The position numbers were made by a program, and so were the translations under genes. A DNA stretch of 64,000 nt, taken from positions 1 to 64,000 of the forward strand of contig JAFAGC010000060.1 in the NCBI GenBank assembly GCA_023423065.1, written 5' to 3'. Each line of letters opens with the position of its first letter. The stretch's first letter is position 1. The notes beneath the pieces were generated by a model. It made no database searches. It saw only the letters and a list, made by a program, of their open reading frames with translations, and was not told the DNA's origin. Shown in pieces: positions 55,387 to 63,754 of this stretch. The DNA is from Pseudomonadota bacterium (GTDB lineage Bacteria; Pseudomonadota; Gammaproteobacteria; Steroidobacterales; Steroidobacteraceae).

Positions 55387-56784
55387 TCATTGCACTGACA
55401 CCGACAGAGGTGCGGACGGGCTTGTCGCCGGCACCGTGCCGCAGATCGCCGCATCCATCGATTGCAGCCAGGTCTCGAGATGGGTGTAGCCACTCGACTG
55501 CACGGTGTTGGCGTTCGAGGGCAGCGTGAGGCGGCGCGTATTCTGCGTAACCGTCGGCCAGCCGCCGGCGTTGAGATTGCAACGCGAAGTGCCGTTCGAC
55601 GCCACGCAATTGATGATGCGGCCGTTGCGGTTGCGGACCGAGCTCACGACGCGCCGGTCGACGCTGTCGCGGTCCGCCGGGCGCGCGCCCGCGAAGTTCA
55701 GCACGCGCTCGTACACCGAGTTGTTCGCGGTCGAACGCGCGGTGAGACCCGTGTTCCACACCGGCGGCGACGTGACCATCATCCCCGAGAACTGGCTGCC
55801 CGTGAACTGCAGCAGCTGCGAGCCGTCCGCCGGCGCCAGGTTGTCGGCCTGGTGCACGCGGCCGCTCGAGGCAAGCGTGTATTCGCCGCTCGTGCGGATA
55901 TAGATGGGCCGCGTGTTGCGCGAGAAGTTGGGGCCGCGCAGGAACACGTTGCCGACGATCGAGCTGTTGGTCTGGCGGCCGCTCGCGCTCTGCAGGTCGA
56001 CGTCCATGTTGGCGCGGTTGTAGACCACGTTGTTCACGAAGACGAGGTTGCGGGCGCGCGAGAGCGGGTTGCGCTCGACGATGTGCGCGAACAGGTTGCC
56101 CACGACCGTCACGCGACCCTGGCCCGAGTTGCTGCCGAGGATCAGGCCGTAGCCGTGACGCTCGATGCTGTTGCCGTCGTCGGTCGGGTGAATCGACTGG
56201 TCGAGCGGCTCGGAGAAGATGTTGTTGCTGAGCGTGATGTTGTCGTAGTTCCCCCAGACGCTCGCGATCTCGTCGATCGCCCAGCTGAACGAGCAATGGT
56301 CGATGACGACGTTGCGCACCGGGCGCGAATCGCTGCCTTCGATCTTGAGCGCGTCGCGGTTGGACGGATCCGGACCGTTCGCATCGTCGCCGACGCGAAT
56401 GCGCAGATGCTGGACGAGCACGTCGGAGGCCTGGATGCGCAGCGCCGCGCCGCGCAGCATGATGCCGGGCGACGGCGCGGTCTGGCCCGCGATCGTCAGG
56501 TTGTCGTTGCGGACCATGAGGTCGCTCGTCAGACGGATCGTGCCCGACACTTCGAACACGCACACGCGCGGGCCCGTCGCGTCGATGCAGGCCTTCAGCG
56601 AACCCGACCCCGACGCGTTCACATTGGTCACGCGGTGCACGGTGCCGCCGCGGCCGGCGGGCGTCTCGATGCCGAAACCGGCGCCCCCCTGGACCACCGG
56701 CACCGCCTGGGCGGCGATGGCGCCCAGCGAAACCGTTGCGGCCGCTAACAACTTCATCTTGGTCCGGACACTAGCAAGCTTCAT
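55387..56784 (-). CDS. Pectate-lyase-like right-handed beta-helix protein
   Basis: 465 residues. Signal peptide (AAATVSLGAIAAQA) then GGAGFGIETPAGRGGTVHRVTNVNASGSGSLKACID, FEVSGTIRLTSDLMVRNDNLTIAGQTAPSPGIMLRG, QHLRIRVGDDA, and VVIDHCSFSWAIDEI. The repeated short strands and the order match pectate lyase families (PL1-like). It probably cleaves a uronate polysaccharide, perhaps the one made here. It has its own terminator. An in-frame ATG at 56757 is also possible. Confidence 0.8.
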   Translation of the reverse strand: MKLASVRTKMKLLAAATVSLGAIAAQAVPVVQGGAGFGIETPAGRGGTVHRVTNVNASGSGSLKACIDATGPRVCVFEVSGTIRLTSDLMVRNDNLTIAGQTAPSPGIMLRGAALRIQASDVLVQHLRIRVGDDANGPDPSNRDALKIEGSDSRPVRNVVIDHCSFSWAIDEIASVWGNYDNITLSNNIFSEPLDQSIHPTDDGNSIERHGYGLILGSNSGQGRVTVVGNLFAHIVERNPLSRARNLVFVNNVVYNRANMDVDLQSASGRQTNSSIVGNVFLRGPNFSRNTRPIYIRTSGEYTLASSGRVHQADNLAPADGSQLLQFTGSQFSGMMVTSPPVWNTGLTARSTANNSVYERVLNFAGARPADRDSVDRRVVSSVRNRNGRIINCVASNGTSRCNLNAGGWPTVTQNTRRLTLPSNANTVQSSGYTHLETWLQSMDAAICGTVPATSPSAPLSVSVQ

Positions 56785-56828
56785 TGCGGAATTCCCCTCG
56801 GAAAAACGGAAGACAGTCGTCGGAAAGG

Positions 56829-57623
56829 TCAGATCGACTTCTGGACGGCGATCGACGGCGCACCCTCGAGCCCGTTGGCGTTCACGGCGCTGACGGCGAA
56901 GTACCAGACGCCGCTTTCGAGCGAATCGATCGTGTACGAGGTCGCGTTCGGGTCTTCGATGTAGACGCTGTTGTCGAGCTCGTCGGCGGTGCGGCCGTAC
57001 GAAATGCGATAGCCGGCCAGATCGTCGAGCGGCGAGCCGTCCATCTTCGACGGCGGCGCTACCCACTGCACGGAGGCGCCACCGGCGACGGGAGAGCCCG
57101 CGTCGGCGACCACGATCGTGAACGGCGCGATCGACGCCTGCAGCGAACCGTCGGCGACGGTCACCGTGATCGCTTCGTGGGAGCCGATGTCGCTCGCCGT
57201 GGGCGTGCCCGAGATGCGGCCGGTGGCCGGATCGAGCGTGGCCCAGGGCGGCAGGTTCGCGGCCGTATACGTCAGCGGGTCGCCGTCCGCGTCTTGCGCG
57301 ATCGGCTGGAACTGATAGAGCGCGCCGACGATGGCCGTCGTGCCCGCGGTGCCCGTGATCGTGGGCGCGGAGTTGCCGGCCGAAGGCGGTCCGGGATCCG
57401 GAGTCGGCGTCGTGCCGGGATCCGGAGTCGGATCGGGGGTCGGCTGCGGCGTCGGAGTCGGAGTCGGCGACGGTGTTTCAGCCGGCGCCGATGCGGGGGG
57501 CGGATTGCTCGCGGAGCCGCCGTCACTGCCGGCGCTGCCACCGCCACCACCGCAGCCGTAGCTGAACACGATGACCGCGGTGGGTAGGAGCGCTCTTACG
57601 AAATTGCGCGCATTGACTTGCAT
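56829..57623 (-). CDS. Lipoprotein with putative Ig and fibronectin III domains
   Basis: 264 residues. A signal with lipobox-like FSYGC precedes GGGGGSAGSDGGS, a Pro/Thr-rich linker (TPTPTPQPTPDPTPDPGTTPTPDPG), a putative Ig-like domain (NSAPTITGTAGTTAIVGALYQFQPIAQDADGDPLTYTAANLPPWATLDPATGRISGTPTASD) and an Fn3 domain (GGASVQWVAPPSKMDGSPLDDLAGYRISYG). Such linkers join cell-surface modules; likely binds polysaccharide at the surface. Upstream of the lyase by 44 bases. Confidence 0.8.
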   Translation of the reverse strand: MQVNARNFVRALLPTAVIVFSYGCGGGGGSAGSDGGSASNPPPASAPAETPSPTPTPTPQPTPDPTPDPGTTPTPDPGPPSAGNSAPTITGTAGTTAIVGALYQFQPIAQDADGDPLTYTAANLPPWATLDPATGRISGTPTASDIGSHEAITVTVADGSLQASIAPFTIVVADAGSPVAGGASVQWVAPPSKMDGSPLDDLAGYRISYGRTADELDNSVYIEDPNATSYTIDSLESGVWYFAVSAVNANGLEGAPSIAVQKSI

Positions 57624-57702
57624 CTGTCGGAATCCTCCGTCGCTGCCCGTCCTGGACAGGAGGCGATTTAGGACTCCGCGTGCAAATGTTTCAGCGCGTT
57701 GG

Positions 57703-57735
57703 AAAAAAAATGCCTGCAGACTCCCTCGTCTGCAG
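57703..57735 (-). terminator. Hairpin with T-run before the fibronectin-like gene
   Basis: CTGCAGAC (57714-57721) and GTCTGCAG (57728-57735) form a perfect 8-base stem. On the minus strand it is followed by GCA and eight T (57710-57703). It would end transcription coming from the 161-aa gene. Confidence 0.7.
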
Positions 57736-57832
57736 ATCGCGACAATCGAATTAATTCAAATGGTTACACCGCGTGAGCGGTACCGGGCCCCCAGAAGAAA
57801 TGTGAAATGGCCCAGCGTCCGTCGCGGTGTCG

Positions 57833-57928
57833 GACGGTGCCAGGCACGGAAAATCCGGGAGAAGCGTCGGTCAGGACCGTCGGCAGGCCAAGCGCCCTTC
57901 TCCCGGATTTTCCGTGCCTGGCACCGTC
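57833..57928. repeat. MITE-like inverted repeat A1
   Basis: Perfect 32-base arms (57833-57864 and 57897-57928) with a 32-base centre. Arms begin GACGGTGCCAGGCACGG and contain the sub-dyad GTGCC-A-GGCAC. It is seven bases after the stop of the minus-strand gene at 57936. Copy A2 is nearly identical in the arms but has a different centre. The unit resembles REP/BIME or MITE DNA. Confidence 0.85.
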
Positions 57929-57935
57929 TTCGTCT

Positions 57936-58421
57936 TCAGCCCCCCGAGGGCGCGATGCACTTGAGCGTGCCCGTGTACTTCTGCTCGACCATCGTGCGCA
58001 GCGACTCGCACATCGCGGCGCCCTCCTCGTCGGTCAGCCCGTAGACGACGACGCGGCCATCGCGCTCGGTGGAAGTGCCCGCGGTGGCGCTCAGGTAGGC
58101 AGACGGAATGGGCCGATCTTCGAACAGCCGCGCGTAGCGCGGCGCGAGCTGGTCGCGGCAGACGGGTTCCTGCAGCTTGCACGACTCGCAGTTCTCGAGC
58201 GCCGCCTCCCAGTCCACCCGCACGCGGGCTTCGCAGTCCACCTGGCTACTGGCGCGGGTGAACACCGCCATCTCGAGCTCCCGGTCGTCGAAGACCGCGG
58301 TGGCGCGCATCTCGCCGTATATCGGCGATTCGATGACGAGCGGAGGAGCACTCTCGCTGTTCTGCTTGTACACGACGTAGCAGACGATCACGAACGCGAT
58401 CGTCGACAAAAGAGATTTCAT
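57936..58421 (-). CDS. Anchored or exported Cys-containing hypothetical protein
   Basis: 161 residues. N-terminal segment MKSLLSTIAFVIVCYVVYKQ is a signal or signal-anchor; the rest has an acidic body and about six cysteines (VDCEARV; ENCESCKLQEPVCRD; AMCESL; LKCIAP), possibly paired. No family recognised. It lies inside the polysaccharide cluster, bracketed by the two long inverted repeats A1 and A2, so it may be a cassette. The periplasm would allow the disulfides. Confidence 0.65.
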   Translation of the reverse strand: MKSLLSTIAFVIVCYVVYKQNSESAPPLVIESPIYGEMRATAVFDDRELEMAVFTRASSQVDCEARVRVDWEAALENCESCKLQEPVCRDQLAPRYARLFEDRPIPSAYLSATAGTSTERDGRVVVYGLTDEEGAAMCESLRTMVEQKYTGTLKCIAPSGG

Positions 58422-58456
58422 CGGACCTCCCTGGACCGGGAGCGATGATAGCGTTG

Positions 58457-58563
58457 GAAGACGGTGCCTGGCACGGAAAACCCGGGAGAATCGGGGAGAC
58501 CGTCACACCCGGTGCATGCCTCCCGCCGCTTCTCCCGGGTTTTCCGTGCCAGGCACCGTCTTC
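58457..58563. repeat. MITE-like inverted repeat A2
   Basis: Perfect 34-base arms (58457-58490 and 58530-58563) around a 39-base centre. It ends four bases from the stop codon of the AlgD-like gene. Arms match A1 apart from single changes (A/T in the centre of the small dyad and T/C further in). Centre sequences differ, so the arms are what is conserved. Confidence 0.85.
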
Positions 58564-58566
58564 AAA

Positions 58567-60015
58567 CTACCAGCAGATGCCCTCGTACCCGCCGCGCAGG
58601 TCCGCGCGGTTCGGCAGGTTCACGAAATCGAGCACGATCTGGTCCTCGCGCACGCGCGCGGCCAATGCCTCGTTGAGCGCGGGTTGCTGCAGCCCGACGA
58701 GGATGACCTGGGACGGATCGATCATGTCGCCGATGTTCGCGCGCAGCAGCGTCGCGAGGTGCGGTATGTGCGACTCGATGTAGCTGCGGTTCGCGCCGAG
58801 CAGGCGCGACATGTGCACCTCGGGATCGTAGATGCGCAGCTCGCAGCCCTCGCCTATCAACTGCTTGGCGACGAGCACGAGCGGACTCTCGCGCAGGTCG
58901 TCGGTGCCGGTCTTGAACGACAGGCCCAGCATGCCGATGCGCGGGCGGCCGAGCTCGAGGATCTGCGCAACCGCGTGTTCGATGTGCACGCGGTTGCTCG
59001 GCAGCAGGCTCGAAAGCATCGGCACTTCGATGTCGTGCCGCTTCGCTATCGTGGTGAGCGCCCGGAGGTCTTTCGGCAGGCACGATCCACCGAACGCGAA
59101 GCCCGGCTTCAGGTACGCCGGCGAGATGTTGAGCTGCGTATCGGCGCACACCAGCCGCATCACCTCGTGCGGGTCGATGTCGAGCGCCTGCGAGATGCGG
59201 CCGATCTCGTTCGCGAACGTGATCTTGAGCGCATGGAAGGCATTGCAGCTCATCTTGAGCGCCTCGGCCACGCGCACGTCGGTGACGAGGAAGCGCACCG
59301 GCAGGTGCGCGAACACCTCGCGCACGGCCTCGTTCGCCGCCTCGCAGGTGCCGCCGACGATCGTGTAGGGCGGATGATCGTAGTCGCGGATCGAGGATCC
59401 CTCGCGCAGGAACTCGGGCTGGAAACACAGGCCGAAGTCGCGTCCCGACTTCTTCCCGCTCGACTGTTCGAGCAGCGGCTCTATCTTCTCCTCGGTCGTT
59501 CCCGGCTGCACCGTCGAGCGGATCACGATCGTGTGGAAGTCGCGCTTTTCACGCAGCGCCTTTCCCATCTGCTCGGTCAGCCGCAGGATCGCCGTGAGAT
59601 TCTGGCTGCCGTTCGCCGCCGACGGCGTCCCGACGCAGACGAACGACAGATCCGTGTCGGCGATCGCGCGCGCCGCGTCGTCGGTCACCGAGACCCGGCC
59701 CGAATCGACCACGTCGCGCATGAGCTCCTGGATTCCCTCCTCGAGGATCGGCGACTTGCGGGCGCGGATCAGGTCGAGTTTCGTCGGGTCGATGTCGCAC
59801 CCGACGACCTTGTGCCCGTCGCGCGCCAGGCAGGCCAGCGATATGGCCCCGACGTAGCCGAGGCCGAACACGCTGATGCGTTTGGGTTTCACCACCCGCG
59901 GACGAGACTCGAGTTCGTCGATCTCGACTTCACCGGCGGCGCCGTCGATGAACGGCGCCGCGCCGCGGGCGGAGATTTCCGGCGAGCCCGTCGCCGCGCC
60001 GTCAGTAGTAAGCAC
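58567..60015 (-). CDS. Nucleotide-sugar dehydrogenase, AlgD-like (GDP-mannose or UDP-glucose type)
   Basis: 482 residues, GTG start. NAD domain (ISVFGLGYVGAISLACLARDGHKVVGCDIDPTKLDLI; SFVCVGTPS; IVIRSTVQPGTTEE), then central helix and the catalytic Cys in FGGSCLPKDLRALTTIA, and a C-terminal domain ending GGYEGICW, typical of AlgD-type enzymes that make a uronic acid. A specific nucleotide sugar is not proven. The GTG lies inside the kinase gene; its N-terminal 40 residues are non-homologous. Fits a uronate polymer. Confidence 0.88.
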   Translation of the reverse strand: MLTTDGAATGSPEISARGAAPFIDGAAGEVEIDELESRPRVVKPKRISVFGLGYVGAISLACLARDGHKVVGCDIDPTKLDLIRARKSPILEEGIQELMRDVVDSGRVSVTDDAARAIADTDLSFVCVGTPSAANGSQNLTAILRLTEQMGKALREKRDFHTIVIRSTVQPGTTEEKIEPLLEQSSGKKSGRDFGLCFQPEFLREGSSIRDYDHPPYTIVGGTCEAANEAVREVFAHLPVRFLVTDVRVAEALKMSCNAFHALKITFANEIGRISQALDIDPHEVMRLVCADTQLNISPAYLKPGFAFGGSCLPKDLRALTTIAKRHDIEVPMLSSLLPSNRVHIEHAVAQILELGRPRIGMLGLSFKTGTDDLRESPLVLVAKQLIGEGCELRIYDPEVHMSRLLGANRSYIESHIPHLATLLRANIGDMIDPSQVILVGLQQPALNEALAARVREDQIVLDFVNLPNRADLRGGYEGICW

Positions 60016-60856
60016 TTTCGTTGCGTTCCTTGGAGCGGTTGAGCGCCACGCCGAGCAGGTTCATCTCGGCGAGGATCTCCTTCGCGCCGCGCAACATGGC
60101 GCGGCCGCTCTTCCCCTCGGATACCACGAGCAGCAGCGAATCGAACTGCGGCGCGAACGCGAGCACGTCGTCCGAGGCGAGCAGCGGCGGCATGTCGAAT
60201 ATCACGATGCGGCGCGGCACCTCGCGCTCGAGCGCCGCGGTGAACTCCGACATGCGCGGACTGTTCAAGAACTCGGACGAATGCTGGAACGCGCGCGCGT
60301 TCGGGATGACGCCGAGCCGCTCGGACTGCAGGTTGTAGACCACCTCGTCGAGCTCGGCCTTGCCGAGCAGGTAGTCCGACAGGCCTTTCTCGAAGCTCAT
60401 GCCGAGGTAGTTAGCCACCTGCGGCCGCTGCAGATCGAGATCGACCAGGAATACCCAGGTGTTCACGTCCTGCGAGAGCGCGAGCGCGAGATTGATCGCG
60501 GTCAGCGTCTTGCCCTCGCCCACGGACATGCCCGACACCGCGATCGAGCTCCACTTGTGCATGTCGAGCCGCCGCAGCACGCGCGTGCGCAGGATCTTGA
60601 AGGCACGCAACGCCGCCGTATCCGAGACGGCGGGCAGCACGCACTGCCGCTCCATCGCGCGTGCGTCGACGCTCGCGGTACGGAAGCGGCGCGCCTGCTG
60701 AACCTCGGCGGGCTGCGCGCTCATGCGCCTCGGACGCTGGCGCAGGTTCGCCGATTCGATCGCGTTCGGGCGTTCGGATCCGGGTATCTGTCGCTCCGCG
60801 ACGGGCGCACTGCCGGTGAAATTGCGGCGGATGGCGTCTTCGATCGGTGTACCCAT
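60002..60856 (-). CDS. CpsD/CapB-like tyrosine autokinase
   Basis: 284 residues. A P-loop ATPase fold: Walker A in SGMSVGEGKTLTAINLALAL, Walker A'-like in VFLVDLDLQRPQVANYLG and Walker B in IVIFDMPPLLASDD; the C-terminus ends SAYY, giving tyrosines for autophosphorylation. It works with the Wzz-like protein to control polymer length. ATG at 60856; the long upstream frame is an artefact. Overlaps the dehydrogenase by 14 bases. Confidence 0.88.
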   Translation of the reverse strand: MGTPIEDAIRRNFTGSAPVAERQIPGSERPNAIESANLRQRPRRMSAQPAEVQQARRFRTASVDARAMERQCVLPAVSDTAALRAFKILRTRVLRRLDMHKWSSIAVSGMSVGEGKTLTAINLALALSQDVNTWVFLVDLDLQRPQVANYLGMSFEKGLSDYLLGKAELDEVVYNLQSERLGVIPNARAFQHSSEFLNSPRMSEFTAALEREVPRRIVIFDMPPLLASDDVLAFAPQFDSLLLVVSEGKSGRAMLRGAKEILAEMNLLGVALNRSKERNESAYY

Positions 60857-60888
60857 GGTGATCTCGCTGTTTGGGCCTTGGGGAAATC

Positions 60889-62538
60889 TCAAATGAAATT
60901 CTTTATCGCGTTGAACACGATCCACACGCCGACGACTCCGCTCGCGCTGGCCGCGGCGAAGCGCCACGCGCTCTTGCGCCGCGAGCGCGAATTGCGGATG
61001 GTGGGAATCGCCACGAGCGGCGACACGTTCAGGAGGTCGCGCACGTCGCGCGCTCCACGCACCTTCGGATCGAGCGCCTCGGCCGCGACCGTGAACGTGA
61101 GTCCGAGCGCCAGCGCCGCGACGAGACCGATCAGCAGGATCGCGAGTCTCTGCGGCTTGCTCGGCAGGCTCGGCAACATCGGCGACTGGATCAGCCGGAA
61201 TTCGTCCGCGCGGCCTCCGACGATGGCAGCTTCACTGACCTCGGCGTCCATCTGCCGGTTGAGCAGCTGTTCGTACTTCTCGCGCGCGATCGCGAGATCG
61301 CGCGTCGCATTCGCATACTCGCGCTCGACCTGCGGCGCCGCCGTCACGTTGCGCTCGATTCCCGCCAGCTTGGCGCGCAGCGCCGCGCTCTGCGCGCCGA
61401 GGCTCGCCAGCTGGCTGTCGATCGCGTTGATCTGCGTGCGCAGCTGCATGCCCACCGGCGTGCCATCGGAGATGTTCACGTCCGCACGCTCGCCGCTCGC
61501 GATGCGCGCCTCGAGCGTCTCGATCTCGCGCATCAGTCTGCGGATGTCGGGATGCTCCTCGCCGTATCGCTGGCGCGATTCGGTGAGGGTGGCCCGCTTG
61601 GCATTGAGTTGCGAACGCAGGCTGCTGCCCGCACTCGTGCTGGTGCCGAACTTCAGGCTGTCGATCTGGCGCCGCAGCGCGACCATGTCCGGGTGGCTCT
61701 CGTCGTACGTCGACTGCATGCGCGCGTACTGCTCCTCGAGCTGGCGCACGCTGCCCGCGTTCGGTCCCTGCGCGCGTGCCGTTTCGAGCTGCGCGGCGAG
61801 GAACACGCGTTCCTGGCGCAGCGCCCGCTGCTGCACCTCGATCTGCTGCAGCTGGCTCTCCACGCGATCCATCATCGACATGTTGACTTCGGTGAGCTCG
61901 GGCAGCTGGCCGTAGTTGGCGCGCTTGAACTCGGCGAGCTTGGCTTCGAGCGAGGCCACGTGCGTGCGCAACCGCTCGGATTCCTTGGCGTAGAACTCCG
62001 CGGCGCTCGACGCGCGGCCCTGGCGCTGGCGCCGGTGCTCGGCGAGGAACGCCGCGACGAGCCATTGCGCGCCCTTCTGCGCCTTCTCCGGCACCTGGTT
62101 GTCGTACGACAGCGTGAACGCGTCGACGATCTCCCGCTCGCGGCCCGTGCGCGGATCGAGGATGGGCGTCGTCACGATCTGAACGTTGATGTCGCGCCGG
62201 ATCCGCTTGAGCGCGGCCGCCTCGTTCTCCTCGAACGCCGGATCGAGATTGTGCTCCGCCTGCAGCTTTCGCAGGTTCGTGTCGGTCAGCACGATGCCCT
62301 TGAGGTTCTGCACGTACTGGTCGGCGTAACTCGACCCCGCGCTGGTGCCGGCGAGCGACTGCGCGCTCGATGGCTCATCGATCTCGACCAGCGCCGAGGA
62401 GGTGTAGATGTCGGGCAGCGTCAGCGCCAGGAGCACGGCGAGCACGGCGATCGGAATCGCGATGCCGAGCAGCAACGCGCGCCGCCGCGCGATCGCATGC
62501 AGATAGTCGGAAAATTCTGGAGGGGCCGGCGAATTCAT
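60889..62538 (-). CDS. Wzz/GumC-type chain-length and export protein
   Basis: 549 residues. N-terminal membrane segment (ARRRALLLGIAIPIAVLAVLLALTLPDIYTSSALVEID), a long periplasmic coiled coil (FLAEHRRQRQGRASSAAEFYAKESERLRTHVASLEAKLAEF; QLQQIEVQQRALRQERVFLAAQLE) and a C-terminal membrane segment near QRLAILLIGLVAALALGLTFTV. It lacks the fused kinase, which is the separate next gene. ATG at 62538 has GAGGAACGA eight bases upstream. Confidence 0.9.
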   Translation of the reverse strand: MNSPAPPEFSDYLHAIARRRALLLGIAIPIAVLAVLLALTLPDIYTSSALVEIDEPSSAQSLAGTSAGSSYADQYVQNLKGIVLTDTNLRKLQAEHNLDPAFEENEAAALKRIRRDINVQIVTTPILDPRTGREREIVDAFTLSYDNQVPEKAQKGAQWLVAAFLAEHRRQRQGRASSAAEFYAKESERLRTHVASLEAKLAEFKRANYGQLPELTEVNMSMMDRVESQLQQIEVQQRALRQERVFLAAQLETARAQGPNAGSVRQLEEQYARMQSTYDESHPDMVALRRQIDSLKFGTSTSAGSSLRSQLNAKRATLTESRQRYGEEHPDIRRLMREIETLEARIASGERADVNISDGTPVGMQLRTQINAIDSQLASLGAQSAALRAKLAGIERNVTAAPQVEREYANATRDLAIAREKYEQLLNRQMDAEVSEAAIVGGRADEFRLIQSPMLPSLPSKPQRLAILLIGLVAALALGLTFTVAAEALDPKVRGARDVRDLLNVSPLVAIPTIRNSRSRRKSAWRFAAASASGVVGVWIVFNAIKNFI

Positions 62539-62549
62539 GCACTCGTTCC

Positions 62550-63752
62550 TCAACGTCTTTTTTGTATTGGTTGCCAGATGACCGACGCCATGGCGCCGCT
62601 GGACGTGGCGTCATCGATTCCGTCCTCGAATTCCTGCCACGTGTAGTCGATTCCGACACGCAGCGTGAATTCTTCCTGCCAGCGCCACTGCAGGCCGAGG
62701 TCGCCAGTTGCGTAGGTGCGCGCCTGATAGATCGCGTCCGGGTCCACGCTGTCGTCGTAGGTGCCGCGCACGCCCATGACGAGCGCCAGGCGCGGCGTCA
62801 TGTCGCGGGTCCAGCGCAGGCGAAGCTGATCGCGCGAGATCACGAGCCCCGCGTTCGAGGGCCCGATGCTGCGCGACAGGTCGATGAACATGTCGTTGCG
62901 GCCGCGCTGAAAGCTCACGCCGGCGCCCGCCACCCAGGAGATGTCGTTTCCGCCGTCGATGAACTCGAGCTGCTCGGCGCCCACCCTGAAATAGGTGCGC
63001 GTGTCCGCCGCGCTGCGCGTGTCCCACTGGAGCTGCAGGCCGATAGTCGTGGTCGACTCGTCGAGATCCGTCTCGTAGCGGCCGCCGCGCGCGCGCAGCG
63101 TCCACGAACTGCGCTCGGTGTTGCGGAACACCAGCCCCGCGGCCGCGCCGTAGGTGTTGTAGTCGACCTGGGCGCCGGCAATCTCGCGATCGAAGCTCAC
63201 GTCGCTCGCCGCGACTTCGAACTGCAGTTCGCGGCGCGGCGACAACTCGAACGTGACCGAAGGCTGCAATTGCAGCCGGGTACGGCGGTTCGCGACCAGC
63301 ACGCGCCCGGCGTCGCCGAAATCCGGCTCGCCGAGATCGCCATCCACGTCTGCGCCGGGTTGCTCGCTGTTGATGATGTCCTGTTGGGAAAAATCGCCGC
63401 GCACACGGGTATTCGCGCGCTGGCCGGTGTAACGCCAGTCGAGCAGCGTGAAATAGTCCGTGGCGTCCAGGTCCTTCTGGTTCGGAAAGTAGGTGGAACG
63501 CACGCGCGGCGTGATGCTGAAATCGTTGGCCTGCGTGAGCGCCCGGATCTCGAGCGCGACGTCGGCGAGCGGACCCTGCACGTCGAGCTCCGTTCCGGGG
63601 ATTGTGAGGCGGTAGTTGTCGTCGTACATGTACCCGGCCTCGACGGTCGGGTTGAACTCCCAGGCCGCGGCGAACACGGCCTGGCCGAGCGTCGCGGCGG
63701 CGAGCGTCGCGCCGGCCAGGACGGGCCAACCACCTGCGTGCCGCGCGCGCAT
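62550..63752 (-). CDS. Outer-membrane beta-barrel of the polysaccharide locus
   Basis: About 400 residues. Signal peptide (VLAGATLAAATLGQAVFAAA) and then repeated amphipathic strands (FNPTVEAGYMYDDNYRLT; LQLQPSVTFELSPRRELQFEVAASDVSFD; GLVFRNTERSSWTLRARGGRYETDLDE; RWQEEFTLRVGIDYTWQEFEDGIDD). It belongs to the beta-barrel families next to Wza/Wzz genes in EPS loci. A porin-like or assembly role is inferred. ATG at 63752 lies three bases after the previous stop. Confidence 0.8.
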   Translation of the reverse strand: MRARHAGGWPVLAGATLAAATLGQAVFAAAWEFNPTVEAGYMYDDNYRLTIPGTELDVQGPLADVALEIRALTQANDFSITPRVRSTYFPNQKDLDATDYFTLLDWRYTGQRANTRVRGDFSQQDIINSEQPGADVDGDLGEPDFGDAGRVLVANRRTRLQLQPSVTFELSPRRELQFEVAASDVSFDREIAGAQVDYNTYGAAAGLVFRNTERSSWTLRARGGRYETDLDESTTTIGLQLQWDTRSAADTRTYFRVGAEQLEFIDGGNDISWVAGAGVSFQRGRNDMFIDLSRSIGPSNAGLVISRDQLRLRWTRDMTPRLALVMGVRGTYDDSVDPDAIYQARTYATGDLGLQWRWQEEFTLRVGIDYTWQEFEDGIDDATSSGAMASVIWQPIQKRR

Positions 63753-63754
63753 TC

